Shown here: piece after piece, positions 55,001-60,880 of the stretch
Layout: each line of letters starts with the position of its first letter
Numbering within the stretch: position 1 is the stretch's first letter
Source of the DNA: Climacteris rufus
Lineage: Eukaryota > Chordata > Aves > Passeriformes > Climacteridae
DNA length: 64,000 nt
Assembly (NCBI GenBank): GCA_013398175.1
Contig: VZRZ01007761.1
Coordinates: 1-64,000, forward strand
Direction: 5' to 3'
The notes under the pieces: generated by a model
Database searches by the model: none
Seen by the model: only the letters and a program-made list of their open reading frames with translations
What the model was told of the DNA's origin: nothing
Program-made: the position numbers and the translations under genes

Positions 55001-58000
55001 TTAAAAATCAAATTTCTTCCCAGCATGAAAAGTTTTGGCAATTTGCTAAGAAAAGTATTTTCAAATTCCTAAGTTTTTCTTTCAGAATTCTCTTTTGTTT
55101 CCACTTCAAAGGAAATCTGAGCACAGAAAACCCCTGAGTTTTCTCTGAGGGAATAACACTTTTGTAGTTCATAAAATTCTCACTTTCACGCTATACATCA
55201 TTGACCTTGGAAAGACAAAACGTGAACTGAGATGCAGCCCTGTTCTGATGCCCTCCAAGTGACAGAGCTGGTGAATTCCAGTGAGAGGAGGAAGCCCAGT
55301 AAGTTGACTGGCATGAAAGGAAACCAGCAGCTAACAAAGTGGTTTGTGTTCAACATAAATAAATAAAAGCAATGAGGAGCCTTCAGCAAGGAGTCATGAG
55401 ATGAGCAAACAAAGCAGCCTGTTTGTCTGAAGGTTCTTGTCGAGTGCTGGGCTGAGGAGGCACTGGGCAGCCACAGTTTTACAAGCAGTATCCTGTGTCT
55501 GATTCCAATCAGAATTAATCCTATGGGATCATATTCATTGGTTGTGCTACTTTGCCACTGTACCCATAACGGCTGTGAACCACCTCAGTGCTGAGACTTG
55601 ATCCAGGGTGGCTTCCACAGAAACCCAGCAGAGCAGAGTGCTTCCACTCCAGTGTCACTGTGGCACCACCTGGCACTGCAGCGAGGACCGTGCATTTTGG
55701 AGGCTCGATCAGAAGATAAATGCCATTATCTGTAGAACACCACTGAGGATTTTGCTTTATAAAAAAAAATGCAGTTTATTTTCCATGCCCCACCATTTAT
55801 TAATATAACTCTTGTCTAGGACTGATCTGGCAGTGCAGCTTCACAGCTCCTATGACCAGGAATTGTTCTTTCCTAGAATTTCTCTGCTTTTGAGTTGGGA
55901 GTAGCTGGCATAAAATCCGTGGCTGTAGCACTCCATTGCTCCTGCTAGCCTCAGCTGTTTAGGTGAACTTTGAGTGGTTTGGAGCACTTTGAAACCACTG
56001 TGAGCTGTGCTGGAGTGGTCTAGCCCAGAGCTTGCCCTGCCATCAGGTGAGTGAGGGAGAGGGGCAGCAAAGTGCCCCTCAGCCAGCCCTAGCAAAGGAA
56101 CAAACTCTCTGCTGTGTTGCCGCTGGAGAAACACAGATGGTGCTTTCACAGGGAAGGTGGGTGCGATAGTTACATCTTTTACATGAAAGGCTGGCTCTCT
56201 GTTTACTATGAGCAGGTAAAGTACTTGCATAGAGCTGGTTTAAGGGTCATGCAGGCCATTGGGTAAGAAATAGTCTCTTCAGAGCAGAAGCCATTTTCTG
56301 CTTGGTTTCGCAGCAGGAATGAGGCATCTCAGGTTTGTCGAGTTCCTCTCTGTGGAGTTACCGAAGTTCTTGGTGATCTTAAACCTGTTTCTCCGTGGTT
56401 AAAGAGCACCTGGCAAATCCTGCTGCCTCCCAGCCTCCTCCTAAAGCAGTCTCTGGAAACTCTTGGGATTTTTGTTGGTTTTTATTATGTGCTTTTAACA
56501 CTGCCTTGATTTGCAAATGAATACCTGTCGTCTTAAGTTTCTGCCTCTCGCCATAGAGAAAAATGTGTTAATTGCATGGGGGGGGGTAGAAGTTGTAGAT
56601 CCATTCAGATCAACCACAGACATGTAAAGAAATAAAGTGAAAATGACAGCATCCCATACACCAGGGCTCTTGTAAGCTGAGTCCATCTAAGTGTGCCCTT
56701 GTAGTGCAAGCATGCATTGTGTTGCCTCCTCTTGACTGTTGAAGAGCCCTTTGCAGAATGATATAATACTGGCTGGTGTTGTTTCTAGTGATGTTCATAA
56801 TGCCAGCAGCAGCTCTACCCATGTCTCGTTGCAGGTAGAAGACCTGTCAGACAAAGCTTTTTCCCTGCGTCACACGAAGTACGAAGAACGAGAGCGCACG
56901 AGGTGGTCGCTGTGGGAGCAGAGCCACTGGCCCAGGAGGAACAGCAGGCAGGTCTATTGGCTTTGATAAGAGCCTTCCTGTTGAATGTGCTGTGGGTTGT
57001 GGTACAGCAGTGTCAGAAATGCTGTCACAGAGAAGTTTGAAAATGAGGGCACCCTTCATTAATTAACTCACTGGGGACAGTACCAGGCGTGCTTGGCTTT
57101 GTGACTGGAAAGGGAAGGCAGTGCTGAGGCATGCATACTCACAGAAATTTGGCATGTTAATGATCTGGCATTAGTGAACAAATATCTTCCTCCTTCACTG
57201 AACAAAGAGCTCTGCTAGACTGTGCCACTCCCAGGTATTATGACTTCAGCCACCCAGTGTATCATGACCCCTTCTTCACTCACCAGAATCAGATGAAAGT
57301 CCACAGCATTCAGAGATGTGTTACTGAAGGGTCCTGGGCTGTGCCAGGGGCCTTATGCTTAGAAGGTCATTGTGTGAATGCTTCATTCTCACAGGCTTGC
57401 CATCTGGTGCAGAACTCATCAGGTTTAAATATAACCACTGAAGGTCTTGCAAAAAGTATACATCAGAGCAAATGTCATAAAGCTGCATCTGCAGTTTGGC
57501 TCTGGGAAAATGATTCCCATAAATCACTTCACAATCTGCCAGGACAAAAAGCAGCCTATAAATGCTAGGATAACTTTTTCTCCTATTTATCATATGCTTG
57601 TGTCTGCTCTTGGCTGGAAGTGAACCACGACACTAGGAATAAATAGGCAAAGATAGCTTTTTTTAATGCAGGCTAAAACCAGAGCTAAGCTAAGCTAAGG
57701 AATTGTATTTTAAGCAATTTTGAACATAATATCCCCAACTTTAGAAAGTGTTTGAAAAATTAAAAGCTCTGTATGTACCTTAATTTTGAAACTATGAACT
57801 CCTTGGTAAAATCTTAGTGCTGCTTGAGTTCAGCAGTAAAACTGCTCATTGACGTGCGCAAGCTCAGGCTTCCACCTGGCATTTCAGATGTGTGTCACTG
57901 CTTTAGTTCAAATTTCTATTTCAAAATTTTTAATCTTACTCCATCTTTGATTGCTCTGGAGTTGAGTCCAGAGCAGGGTGGGAAGGGGGAGCCCAAGGAC

Positions 58001-59392
58001 CTGCCTCTCAAGTTGCCCTGGCACAGTGCTGACAGCGCAGTTTGGACCCGCCAGGCTCCTGTGGGTGATGCCAGTCTCCTGCGTGGGGACAGCCGGGTGC
58101 CCACTGACTTCTCTTGGCCAAAATTACAGTTCTGGTGAGCAAGGCACAGCAGTGGGTCCAGCCACCAGCTGTCTGCAGCCAGAGAGTGCTCCATTTTATC
58201 CACTTAGCTCCTCCACACAGCACTTTCCTTTGGCTCCAGCCAACAAAGTTGTGAAGAACCACACCAGTTTTCCTCTGCCCTTCTGGTTTAGGTAGTATCT
58301 GTGGAGAAAGTTAACACTTTGAGAAGAAAATTTGAACTGCTGCTGGTGATGTGAAAAGGCAGGGAGTAGCTCTTAAAACTCATTTCTAATTCTGCACTAG
58401 ATCTTACAGCAAAAACGCTGACGGCCGACACAGCCAGGAGTTGCTGCAGAAGGACCATTGCACTGCTGACCCTGCTCCTGAGCTGACTGCAGAAGCCCAC
58501 AGCTCTGTTTGTTCAGGGATGGCACCACTCTGCAGGGAGAGCCAGGAGGAGAAGGTGGGTGCTTCCAGTACCTTCCAGGTCTGGTCAGGTCTTCAGTGAC
58601 AACAAAGAAACCTGAAGAGCTCCTTCCTGTCTCACTGATCAGAACCTCAGGCTGTCCCCCTAGTTAATGTGCACTGAACATAGTGCTCCTGTTTAGAACT
58701 TCATTGCTGTGCTTTGTAAATTAACCCCAGATCCATCAGCGGGTAAAACTTTCATTGCTGAGTACACAGGGCACAGGTTTTTGAGGAGAGTATGGCAGGA
58801 CTGGGTTTTTTCAGGGATTCTGGCCAGGATTCCAGACAGGCCTAATCGTTAGGGGGTCAGATATCCTGATGGTCTGGCACTGTGGAAAGAAGCTTCCTTG
58901 CCTGTTCAATGGTAGCTCCATTACTAGTTCAAAACCTTACGCAGCCAACTTACATCCCGGTGCCCAGCAGTGTTGTATTCTTCATCTGAAGAGCCCTGCA
59001 AACATTGTAAAGAAAGACACTTCTTTGTTACTTGATAGCAGCTGATTTTCTACAGAGTTAATCAGTTCGGACTCAACTGAAATCCCTTTTTATCCTCTTT
59101 CCTCGTTTTCCACCCTCATGCCTACTCTTCTGCTTCTTTTCAGAGTGGGCTGTGGGAACTTCGAGTTTTTCCACTAAAAGATGAAGAGGTAGAAGCTTTA
59201 CTGTGCCAAGATCAAGCAACGAATCAGACTGAAATGTCAAGTACAGCTTTCCCCAGCGACTCTCCCTGCACTCCGGGCCCACCCACTGCTTTGCCAGACA
59301 ATTGCTATCCAGCAAGGAAACAATCTACCCAAGAGTCAGAAGACTGCAAAAACGTTTGCCTGGGAAGCAACAGTACAAGAAAACAAAGGTGA
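5923..59392 (+). CDS. KANSL1L: KANSL1L, KAT8 regulatory NSL complex subunit 1-like (14 coding exons joined)
   Basis: This is the full coding span, made of 14 coding exons with introns between them. The joined frame is 2979 nt, or 992 residues plus TGA, close to the roughly 987 residues of the human protein. Recognition rests on exon-by-exon similarity to mammalian KANSL1L as I remember it: the same N-terminus (MTPALREAT), the exon 4 segment DFEMSPSSPTLLLRNIEKQ (residues 458-476), STSARTRP in exon 6, GRKKRHLSET in exon 9, SYDIDNIVIPMSLVAP in exon 11, and the PEHE-type segment at about 801-859. KANSL1L is the paralogue of KANSL1, the scaffold of the nuclear NSL histone acetyltransferase complex. 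In that family the PEHE domain contacts the acetyltransferase KAT8/MOF. A role for KANSL1L itself in chromatin is inferred from this relationship. All exon phases agree and no frameshift or internal stop was seen, so the gene looks intact. Confidence 0.96.
12420..12700. promoter_or_regulatory. Candidate intronic enhancer or conserved non-coding element
   Basis: This AT-rich block has an unusual density of transcription-factor-like words. They include CTTAATTAAA near 12426, a perfect 12-bp palindrome CTGATTAATCAG at 12473-12484 of paired-homeodomain type, the palindrome TTTAATTAAA at 12534-12543, a forkhead-type TGTTTAC at 12549-12555, and a SOX-type ACAATG at 12561-12566. Its texture resembles developmental conserved non-coding elements. 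Conservation cannot be tested here, so the call is inference. Confidence 0.25.
13344..13362. repeat. TA-rich microsatellite
   Basis: A short imperfect run of TA units (ATATATATATAAATATATA) lies in intron 2. Confidence 0.8.
21329..21470 (+). CDS. KANSL1L: KANSL1L coding exon 3 (residues 363-410)
   Basis: This 142-nt exon completes the codon split from exon 2 (GC+C, Ala) and ends in phase 0. It codes for a highly conserved Trp-rich amphipathic helix that looks coiled-coil prone: EWKWLADRARIGSRWTWLQ followed by QISELEYKIQQLTDLHRQI. The heptad-like Leu/Ile spacing suggests a protein-contact surface within the complex. The acceptor is a tandem CAGCAG, so a shorter form starting at 21332 and lacking Ser364 is possible. 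The donor AAG/GTATTG is weak at +5. Confidence 0.95.
21471..25133 (+). other. KANSL1L: Intron 3 of KANSL1L
   Basis: This 3.66 kb intron is bounded by GTATTG and GTTGTCTAG. It contains a short TG-rich microsatellite at 23407-23421 and otherwise unremarkable AT-rich sequence. No gene or structured RNA was recognised. Confidence 0.9.
23407..23421 (+). repeat. Short (TG)n microsatellite
   Basis: About seven TG units are embedded in a wider TG-rich stretch (23391-23421) of intron 3. Confidence 0.8.
25134..25331 (+). CDS. KANSL1L: KANSL1L coding exon 4 (residues 411-476)
   Basis: This 198-nt exon begins and ends in phase 0, so skipping it would keep the frame. It reads GMVVLEEFPFPKDILKKQIQ and ends with the nearly invariant DFEMSPSSPTLLLRNIEKQ (458-476). 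That segment carries Ser-Pro pairs that could be phosphorylation sites and a helix that continues into exon 5. The acceptor is TCTAG/GGG and the donor is CAG/GTAAAG. Confidence 0.95.
25332..28080 (+). other. KANSL1L: Intron 4 of KANSL1L
   Basis: This 2.75 kb intron ends in TATATTTTTTCAG. It contains a strongly G-rich cluster at 27427-27468 on the sense strand, about 0.6 kb upstream of exon 5. No coding or RNA gene was recognised. Confidence 0.9.
27427..27468 (+). other. G-rich cluster with quadruplex potential
   Basis: Four G-runs of four to six bases lie within about 40 nt on the sense strand: GGGG at 27427-27430, then GGGG, GGGGGG and GGGGGG between 27447 and 27466. The pattern meets the usual sequence rule for a DNA or RNA G-quadruplex. 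Any effect on exon 5 splicing is speculation. Confidence 0.5.
28081..28202 (+). CDS. KANSL1L: KANSL1L coding exon 5 (residues 477-516 plus two bases)
   Basis: This 122-nt exon codes for a short conserved helix, SAQLSEIISSLIAPLNLSP, then a Ser-rich linker ending in NGISF. It follows directly on the exon 4 helix. The acceptor is TTTTTTCAG/AG and the donor AG/GTAGGT. It ends in phase 2, so exons 5 and 6 together (324 nt) form a frame-neutral pair. Confidence 0.95.
28203..32124 (+). other. KANSL1L: Intron 5 of KANSL1L
   Basis: This 3.9 kb intron starts GTAGGT and ends TGAAACTGCAG. The acceptor tract is interrupted by purines and looks weak. An AT-rich motif-dense stretch at about 30990-31260 could be a conserved element. 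Open frames here are short and unrecognised. Confidence 0.9.
32125..32326 (+). CDS. KANSL1L: KANSL1L coding exon 6 (residues 517-584), basic nuclear-signal-like cluster
   Basis: This 202-nt exon opens by completing Arg517 and ends in phase 0 at CAG/GTAGGC. It codes for a Ser-rich start, a conserved NWLL motif (529-532), then KKRKRDRTRLR (538-548), a strong candidate nuclear localisation signal. This is followed by the conserved STSARTRPLLSFQKRKLYR. The Arg-rich region matches the paralogue KANSL1 in style. Nuclear targeting is inferred from composition. Confidence 0.95.
37389..37419 (+). repeat. Compound (TA)n(CA)n microsatellite
   Basis: An imperfect TA run passes into about six CA units in intron 6. 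Confidence 0.85.
37896..37913 (+). repeat. (GGGA)n tract with quadruplex potential
   Basis: Four GGG runs separated by single A bases are followed by AGG. The single-base loops are typical of a stable G-quadruplex in DNA or in the intronic RNA. Confidence 0.8.
37935..37972 (+). repeat. Four-copy ATTCTGTGAT tandem repeat
   Basis: Nearly four copies of a 10-bp unit with one substitution. The ATTCTGTG core resembles the short tandem tail at the 3' end of avian CR1 retroposons. I see no CR1 body upstream, so it may be a decayed tail or an unrelated microsatellite. Confidence 0.8.
38888..38985 (+). repeat. 33-bp minisatellite, three copies
   Basis: Copies begin at 38888, 38921 and 38954 with GGCTGCAGAAGAGGG and are essentially identical, the last losing a base pair or two at its end. 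The 33-bp length is a multiple of three, so it reads as an 11-residue repeat (LQKREAMEKWR) inside an open frame at 38770-39192. The high identity points to recent duplication. The flanks show no conserved protein, so a simple intronic repeat is the likeliest explanation. Confidence 0.95.
43082..43244 (+). CDS. KANSL1L: KANSL1L coding exon 7 (residues 585-638 plus one base)
   Basis: This 163-nt exon reads TLPSRDASFPYKTQLPRV and ends with LDYVQELDPSFHPVLSFPS, which aligns with the human segment ending in SELDSSFHSVLSLPS. It is Ser/Pro-rich and probably flexible. The acceptor is TTCTTGCAG and the donor G/GTAAGT is strong. It ends in phase 1. Confidence 0.94.
43245..46447 (+). other. KANSL1L: Intron 7 of KANSL1L
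   Basis: This 3.2 kb intron runs from GTAAGT to TCTTTTGATCAG. It is AT-rich with short homopolymer runs. No gene, RNA or mobile element was recognised. Confidence 0.9.
46448..46558 (+). CDS. KANSL1L: KANSL1L coding exon 8 (residues 639-675 plus one base)
   Basis: This 111-nt exon is phase 1 at both ends and could be skipped without a frame change. It reads DIPLHIYFESLLRKDDIKGE, matching the human start DVPLHFHFETLLKKTEIKG, followed by a variable acidic stretch. The acceptor is TTGATCAG and the donor ATG/GTATGT. Confidence 0.94.
46559..46952 (+). other. KANSL1L: Intron 8 of KANSL1L (394 nt)
   Basis: This is the shortest of the firmly supported introns, GTATGT to TTTTTCTGTTGTAG. Nothing else is visible in it. 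Confidence 0.92.
46953..47084 (+). CDS. KANSL1L: KANSL1L coding exon 9 (residues 676-719 plus one base)
   Basis: This 132-nt exon is phase 1 on both sides. Residues 686-690 read QWSSG, matching QWRNG in human. The exon ends with SEGRKKRHLSETAV (706-719), a basic motif conserved from the human QGRKKRHLSETAL. It may be a second nuclear signal or a nucleic-acid or partner contact. The acceptor is TGTTGTAG and the donor G/GTAAGA. Confidence 0.95.
47085..49438 (+). other. KANSL1L: Intron 9 of KANSL1L
   Basis: This 2.35 kb intron runs from GTAAGA to TATTTTTTATGGCAG. It is AT-rich with no recognised element. Confidence 0.9.
49439..49563 (+). CDS. KANSL1L: KANSL1L coding exon 10 (residues 720-761)
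   Basis: This 125-nt exon completes Gly720 and ends in phase 0 at CAG/GTAAAC. It codes for a Ser/Thr/His-rich linker containing FQHAEPESHSSFAATSSVH, which aligns with human FQHTESGSHSNFTAVSNVN. It is flexible in character, with no catalytic motif. Confidence 0.94.
49564..50408 (+). other. KANSL1L: Intron 10 of KANSL1L
   Basis: This 845-nt intron runs from GTAAAC to ATGTTCTTCAG. A 110-codon open frame (49871-50203) and an overlapping antisense frame were seen but resemble no protein I know. Confidence 0.9.
50409..50533 (+). CDS. KANSL1L: KANSL1L coding exon 11 (residues 762-802 plus two bases), start of the PEHE region
   Basis: This 125-nt exon reads RRRLRSESSYDIDNIVIP then MSLVAPSKLEKLQYKEILTP, one of the most conserved parts of the protein. 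This segment begins the PEHE-type domain shared by KANSL1 and MSL1, through which these proteins bind the MYST acetyltransferase KAT8. The acceptor is GTTCTTCAG. The donor AAG/GTTTGC is weak, with T at +3 and +4 and only the +5 G matching. It ends in phase 2. Confidence 0.95.
50534..51352 (+). other. KANSL1L: Intron 11 of KANSL1L
   Basis: This 819-nt intron begins with the weak GTTTGC donor and ends TTGTCTCATTTCTAG. No other feature was seen. Confidence 0.9.
51353..51407 (+). CDS. KANSL1L: KANSL1L coding exon 12 (55 nt, residues 803-821), PEHE region
   Basis: This very short exon completes Ser803 and reads SWRVVELQPLEKSQTDEEE, matching the human SWRMVVLQPLDEYNLGKEE. The SWR and QPL positions are typical of the PEHE domain. 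It is 55 nt and not frame-neutral, so skipping would shift the frame and truncate the protein in the middle of the domain. The acceptor is CATTTCTAG and the donor GAG/GTAGGC. Confidence 0.93.
51408..56834 (+). other. KANSL1L: Intron 12 of KANSL1L (5.4 kb)
   Basis: The intron splits the PEHE region and runs from GTAGGC to TGTCTCGTTGCAG. It holds a CT-rich stretch with TTC repeats at 53751-53830. The part from about 51600 to 53300 is richer in C and T than its surroundings and could be an old unrecognised repeat, but I cannot name one. A run of ten G lies near 56578-56587. No gene was recognised. Confidence 0.88.
53751..53830 (+). repeat. Polypyrimidine (TTC)n-rich tract
   Basis: About 80 nt are almost entirely C and T, with many TTC units interrupted by TTG. 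On the transcript this would be a long polypyrimidine tract of the kind bound by PTB-type proteins. It is followed by no convincing exon. Confidence 0.85.
56835..56947 (+). CDS. KANSL1L: KANSL1L coding exon 13 (residues 822-858 plus two bases), end of the PEHE region
   Basis: This 113-nt exon reads VEDLSDKAFSLRHTKYEERE then RTRWSLWEQSHWPRRNS, almost the same as the human protein. The acidic-aromatic-basic helix is the part of PEHE that in KANSL1 and MSL1 packs on KAT8 (family knowledge). The acceptor is TCGTTGCAG. The frame requires the exon to end at 56947 (AAC AGC AG), where the next bases are GCAGGT: a GC donor instead of GT. The nearest GT donor, four bases further on, would shift the frame into a stop in exon 14. 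Confidence 0.93.
56948..58400 (+). other. KANSL1L: Intron 13 of KANSL1L, a GC-AG intron
   Basis: This 1.45 kb intron starts GCAGGT and ends TTCTGCACTAG. The AG before the GC and the G at +5 fit the GC-AG class. Several open frames of about 100 codons on both strands (57257-57568, 57824-58138 and others) are unrecognised and overlapping. Confidence 0.85.
58401..58554 (+). CDS. KANSL1L: KANSL1L coding exon 14 (residues 859-910)
   Basis: This 154-nt exon completes Arg859 and reads SYSKNADGRHSQELLQKD, matching the human AYSKNVEGQDLLLKEY. A weakly conserved Cys/Ser/Glu-rich tail follows. It ends in phase 0 at AAG/GTGGGT. The acceptor CTGCACTAG has a modest pyrimidine tract. A second AG seven bases into the exon (CTTACAG) would break the frame. 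Confidence 0.9.
58555..59143 (+). other. KANSL1L: Intron 14 of KANSL1L
   Basis: This 589-nt intron runs from GTGGGT to TTCTGCTTCTTTTCAG, a strong acceptor. Nothing else is visible in it. Confidence 0.9.
59144..59392 (+). CDS. KANSL1L: KANSL1L coding exon 15 with stop codon (residues 911-992)
   Basis: It reads SGLWELRVFPLKDEEVEALL then CQDQA, aligning with the human SLWWERRAFPLKGEDMAALLCQDE. A poorly conserved Ser/Pro/Thr-rich stretch follows, then the basic end NSTRKQR and a TGA at 59390-59392. The human protein ends KKNR, and the total length of 992 is close to the human 987, which supports this stop. The sequence around the stop (AAG/GTGACA) is also a possible splice donor leading to 59542, so an alternative C-terminus cannot be excluded. 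Confidence 0.88.
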   Translation, partial: SGLWELRVFPLKDEEVEALLCQDQATNQTEMSSTAFPSDSPCTPGPPTALPDNCYPARKQSTQESEDCKNVCLGSNSTRKQR

Positions 59393-59541
59393 CAGGGAAT
59401 AATGTGGTTCATTAAGAAAGCCAATTAAGGTGGAGAGAAGTGTAAGGTAAAATGTCTCTTGTTCACACAGCATATGACAGCACAATTCAAAACCTTTATG
59501 TTAGCTGCATATAATATATTTTCTTTCTTGCTTTGTAACAG

Positions 59542-59650
59542 GCAGGATAAATCCCAAAGACAACACTTTCTTCTTCCTGAACCCCAAGAGAAAGTAATTA
59601 TTTCAAGCTGGAAGTCTAATATTCCCAATGTCGGGAGTGGGCGCACATAA
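59542..59650 (+). CDS. KANSL1L: Possible alternative terminal coding exon of KANSL1L
   Basis: A good acceptor (TTCTTGCTTTGTAACAG, ending at 59541) lies 153 nt after a possible donor at 59389. Joining 59388 to 59542 keeps the frame, replaces the last codon with Arg and adds 35 residues (QDKSQRQHFLLPEPQEK to the end PNVGSGRT) before a TAA at 59648-59650. The protein would be 1027 residues. The added segment has ordinary protein-like composition. Without an alignment I cannot tell whether it is conserved. If unused, this stretch is 3' UTR. Confidence 0.35.
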
Positions 59651-60332
59651 ATTGCTGGCACCATTCACTTTCTGTTGTCATATTGCCACATTTGTCAATA
59701 ATCATCCTGTTCTGTTCGTTTTCAAATGCGTATCTGGTTCTATTGGACTCTGGTGCAGCAGGAGATGCTGCCTACTTTATCCAACAACTTCAACTGAACA
59801 CAGAAAAACTACTTGAAAACAGTGGGGATAAGCAATAGCCTCAGATTATTTTTCCTGTGTGGCATGATCATGGGGCAAAAACCTGCCTCTCTAACTGCAT
59901 GTTTAAGGTAAGGGTAGGTGAGAACCAGCAGTTCAAACCAGGGGATCTGGAAGCCTTGCATCTAGCTTAAGTTCTGTAGTCAGCTCTCAGTAGTGCCAGA
60001 GCATGTTTCATATTGATGTCCTCAAGCAATAAGGCAGAAGTAGCCCACTGCATTGCCATAGCCTCTGGCAGGCACTCTGCTTCAGCCATGTGGGGAGGGA
60101 GAGACAGGAGGGAAGAGGGATTGAGTCATATCAGTGATGCAGCTCTTGGAATGTTGTGGTTTGAGTCATCTTATTCCCTAGTCCTTCAGTAGCTACTGAG
60201 GCTCATATAACTTTGCTTTAATATGTTAAAGTCTTGTTCCACTTTCTGTACAGTGCCTTCTAAGAGTCTCGTAAGTATGCCAACATTTGGTGACTAGCTG
60301 GAAAGGAATAGATGACTGCTGTCTTGAAGAGC

Positions 60333-60338
60333 AATAAA
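60333..60338 (+). terminator. KANSL1L: Candidate polyadenylation signal AATAAA
   Basis: AATAAA sits at the start of a run of A, with a GT-rich stretch (TTGTGATTCTGG) some 30 nt further on. The run of A makes it possible that this is only low-complexity sequence. Confidence 0.35.
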
Positions 60339-60856
60339 AAAAAAAGCCCCAAAGCTTTTCATTGTGATTCTGGATAGATTTTTCATTTCCCATCGCATTC
60401 ACAGTGAGAAAACAAAGGCAAGTTGTTTAAACTTGAATCTAAATAGCATAGTTTGGAATGTATCTGCACTCCCAAGAGGTATTAACATAGGTTAAACACT
60501 GAACATAGGTATAATCCATCAACAGGTAGTTTTTCTGTTAGGACAGTTGAAGGCAATTTAATAGGAGTCTCTGGTTTTTGTGCAGTTTTCTTCCATGTGT
60601 AATATCTGGAATGGCACTGGACAGATGACCTAGTTTTAGTGTCAATTTATTTTTTTGGTCAAAATGACAGGAAATATACACTGGGCATATGAAAACAGTT
60701 CAGTAAAGTTTCAACACTACAGCCTATTGCTACATTGTAGTTTATTGCACATTCTGATAATTTTTTTAAACACTTTTTTAACACTGGTTTGTCTTAAACT
60801 TGAATCTTGCCTCAATGTCTGATACAATAATCCTTGGTGCAAGGTTTGGTTTTTTA

Positions 60857-60862
60857 ATTAAA
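60857..60862 (+). terminator. KANSL1L: Candidate polyadenylation signal ATTAAA
   Basis: ATTAAA is followed within 15-35 nt by TGTTGTATATAGTGTG, a U/GU-rich downstream element, the usual arrangement at a cleavage site. After this point the sequence becomes GC-richer, consistent with a transcript end nearby. Confidence 0.45.
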
Positions 60863-60880
60863 AGTTATTTCTACATATGT

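Larger units (their letters stand above)
59393..60880 (+). other. KANSL1L: Probable 3' UTR of KANSL1L
   Basis: The AT-rich, non-coding sequence after the stop has candidate polyadenylation signals at 60333 (AATAAA) and 60857 (ATTAAA). The end point is an estimate from the second signal. Confidence 0.5.

Noticed and set aside
55850..56230. A 126-codon antisense open frame in intron 12
   Set aside because: No family or splice support. It is probably a chance frame.
58401..58408. Use of the second AG (CTTACAG) as the exon 14 acceptor together with the GT donor at 56952
   Set aside because: Both combinations with a phase-0 junction read into TGA almost at once and lose the SYSKN match to the ortholog.
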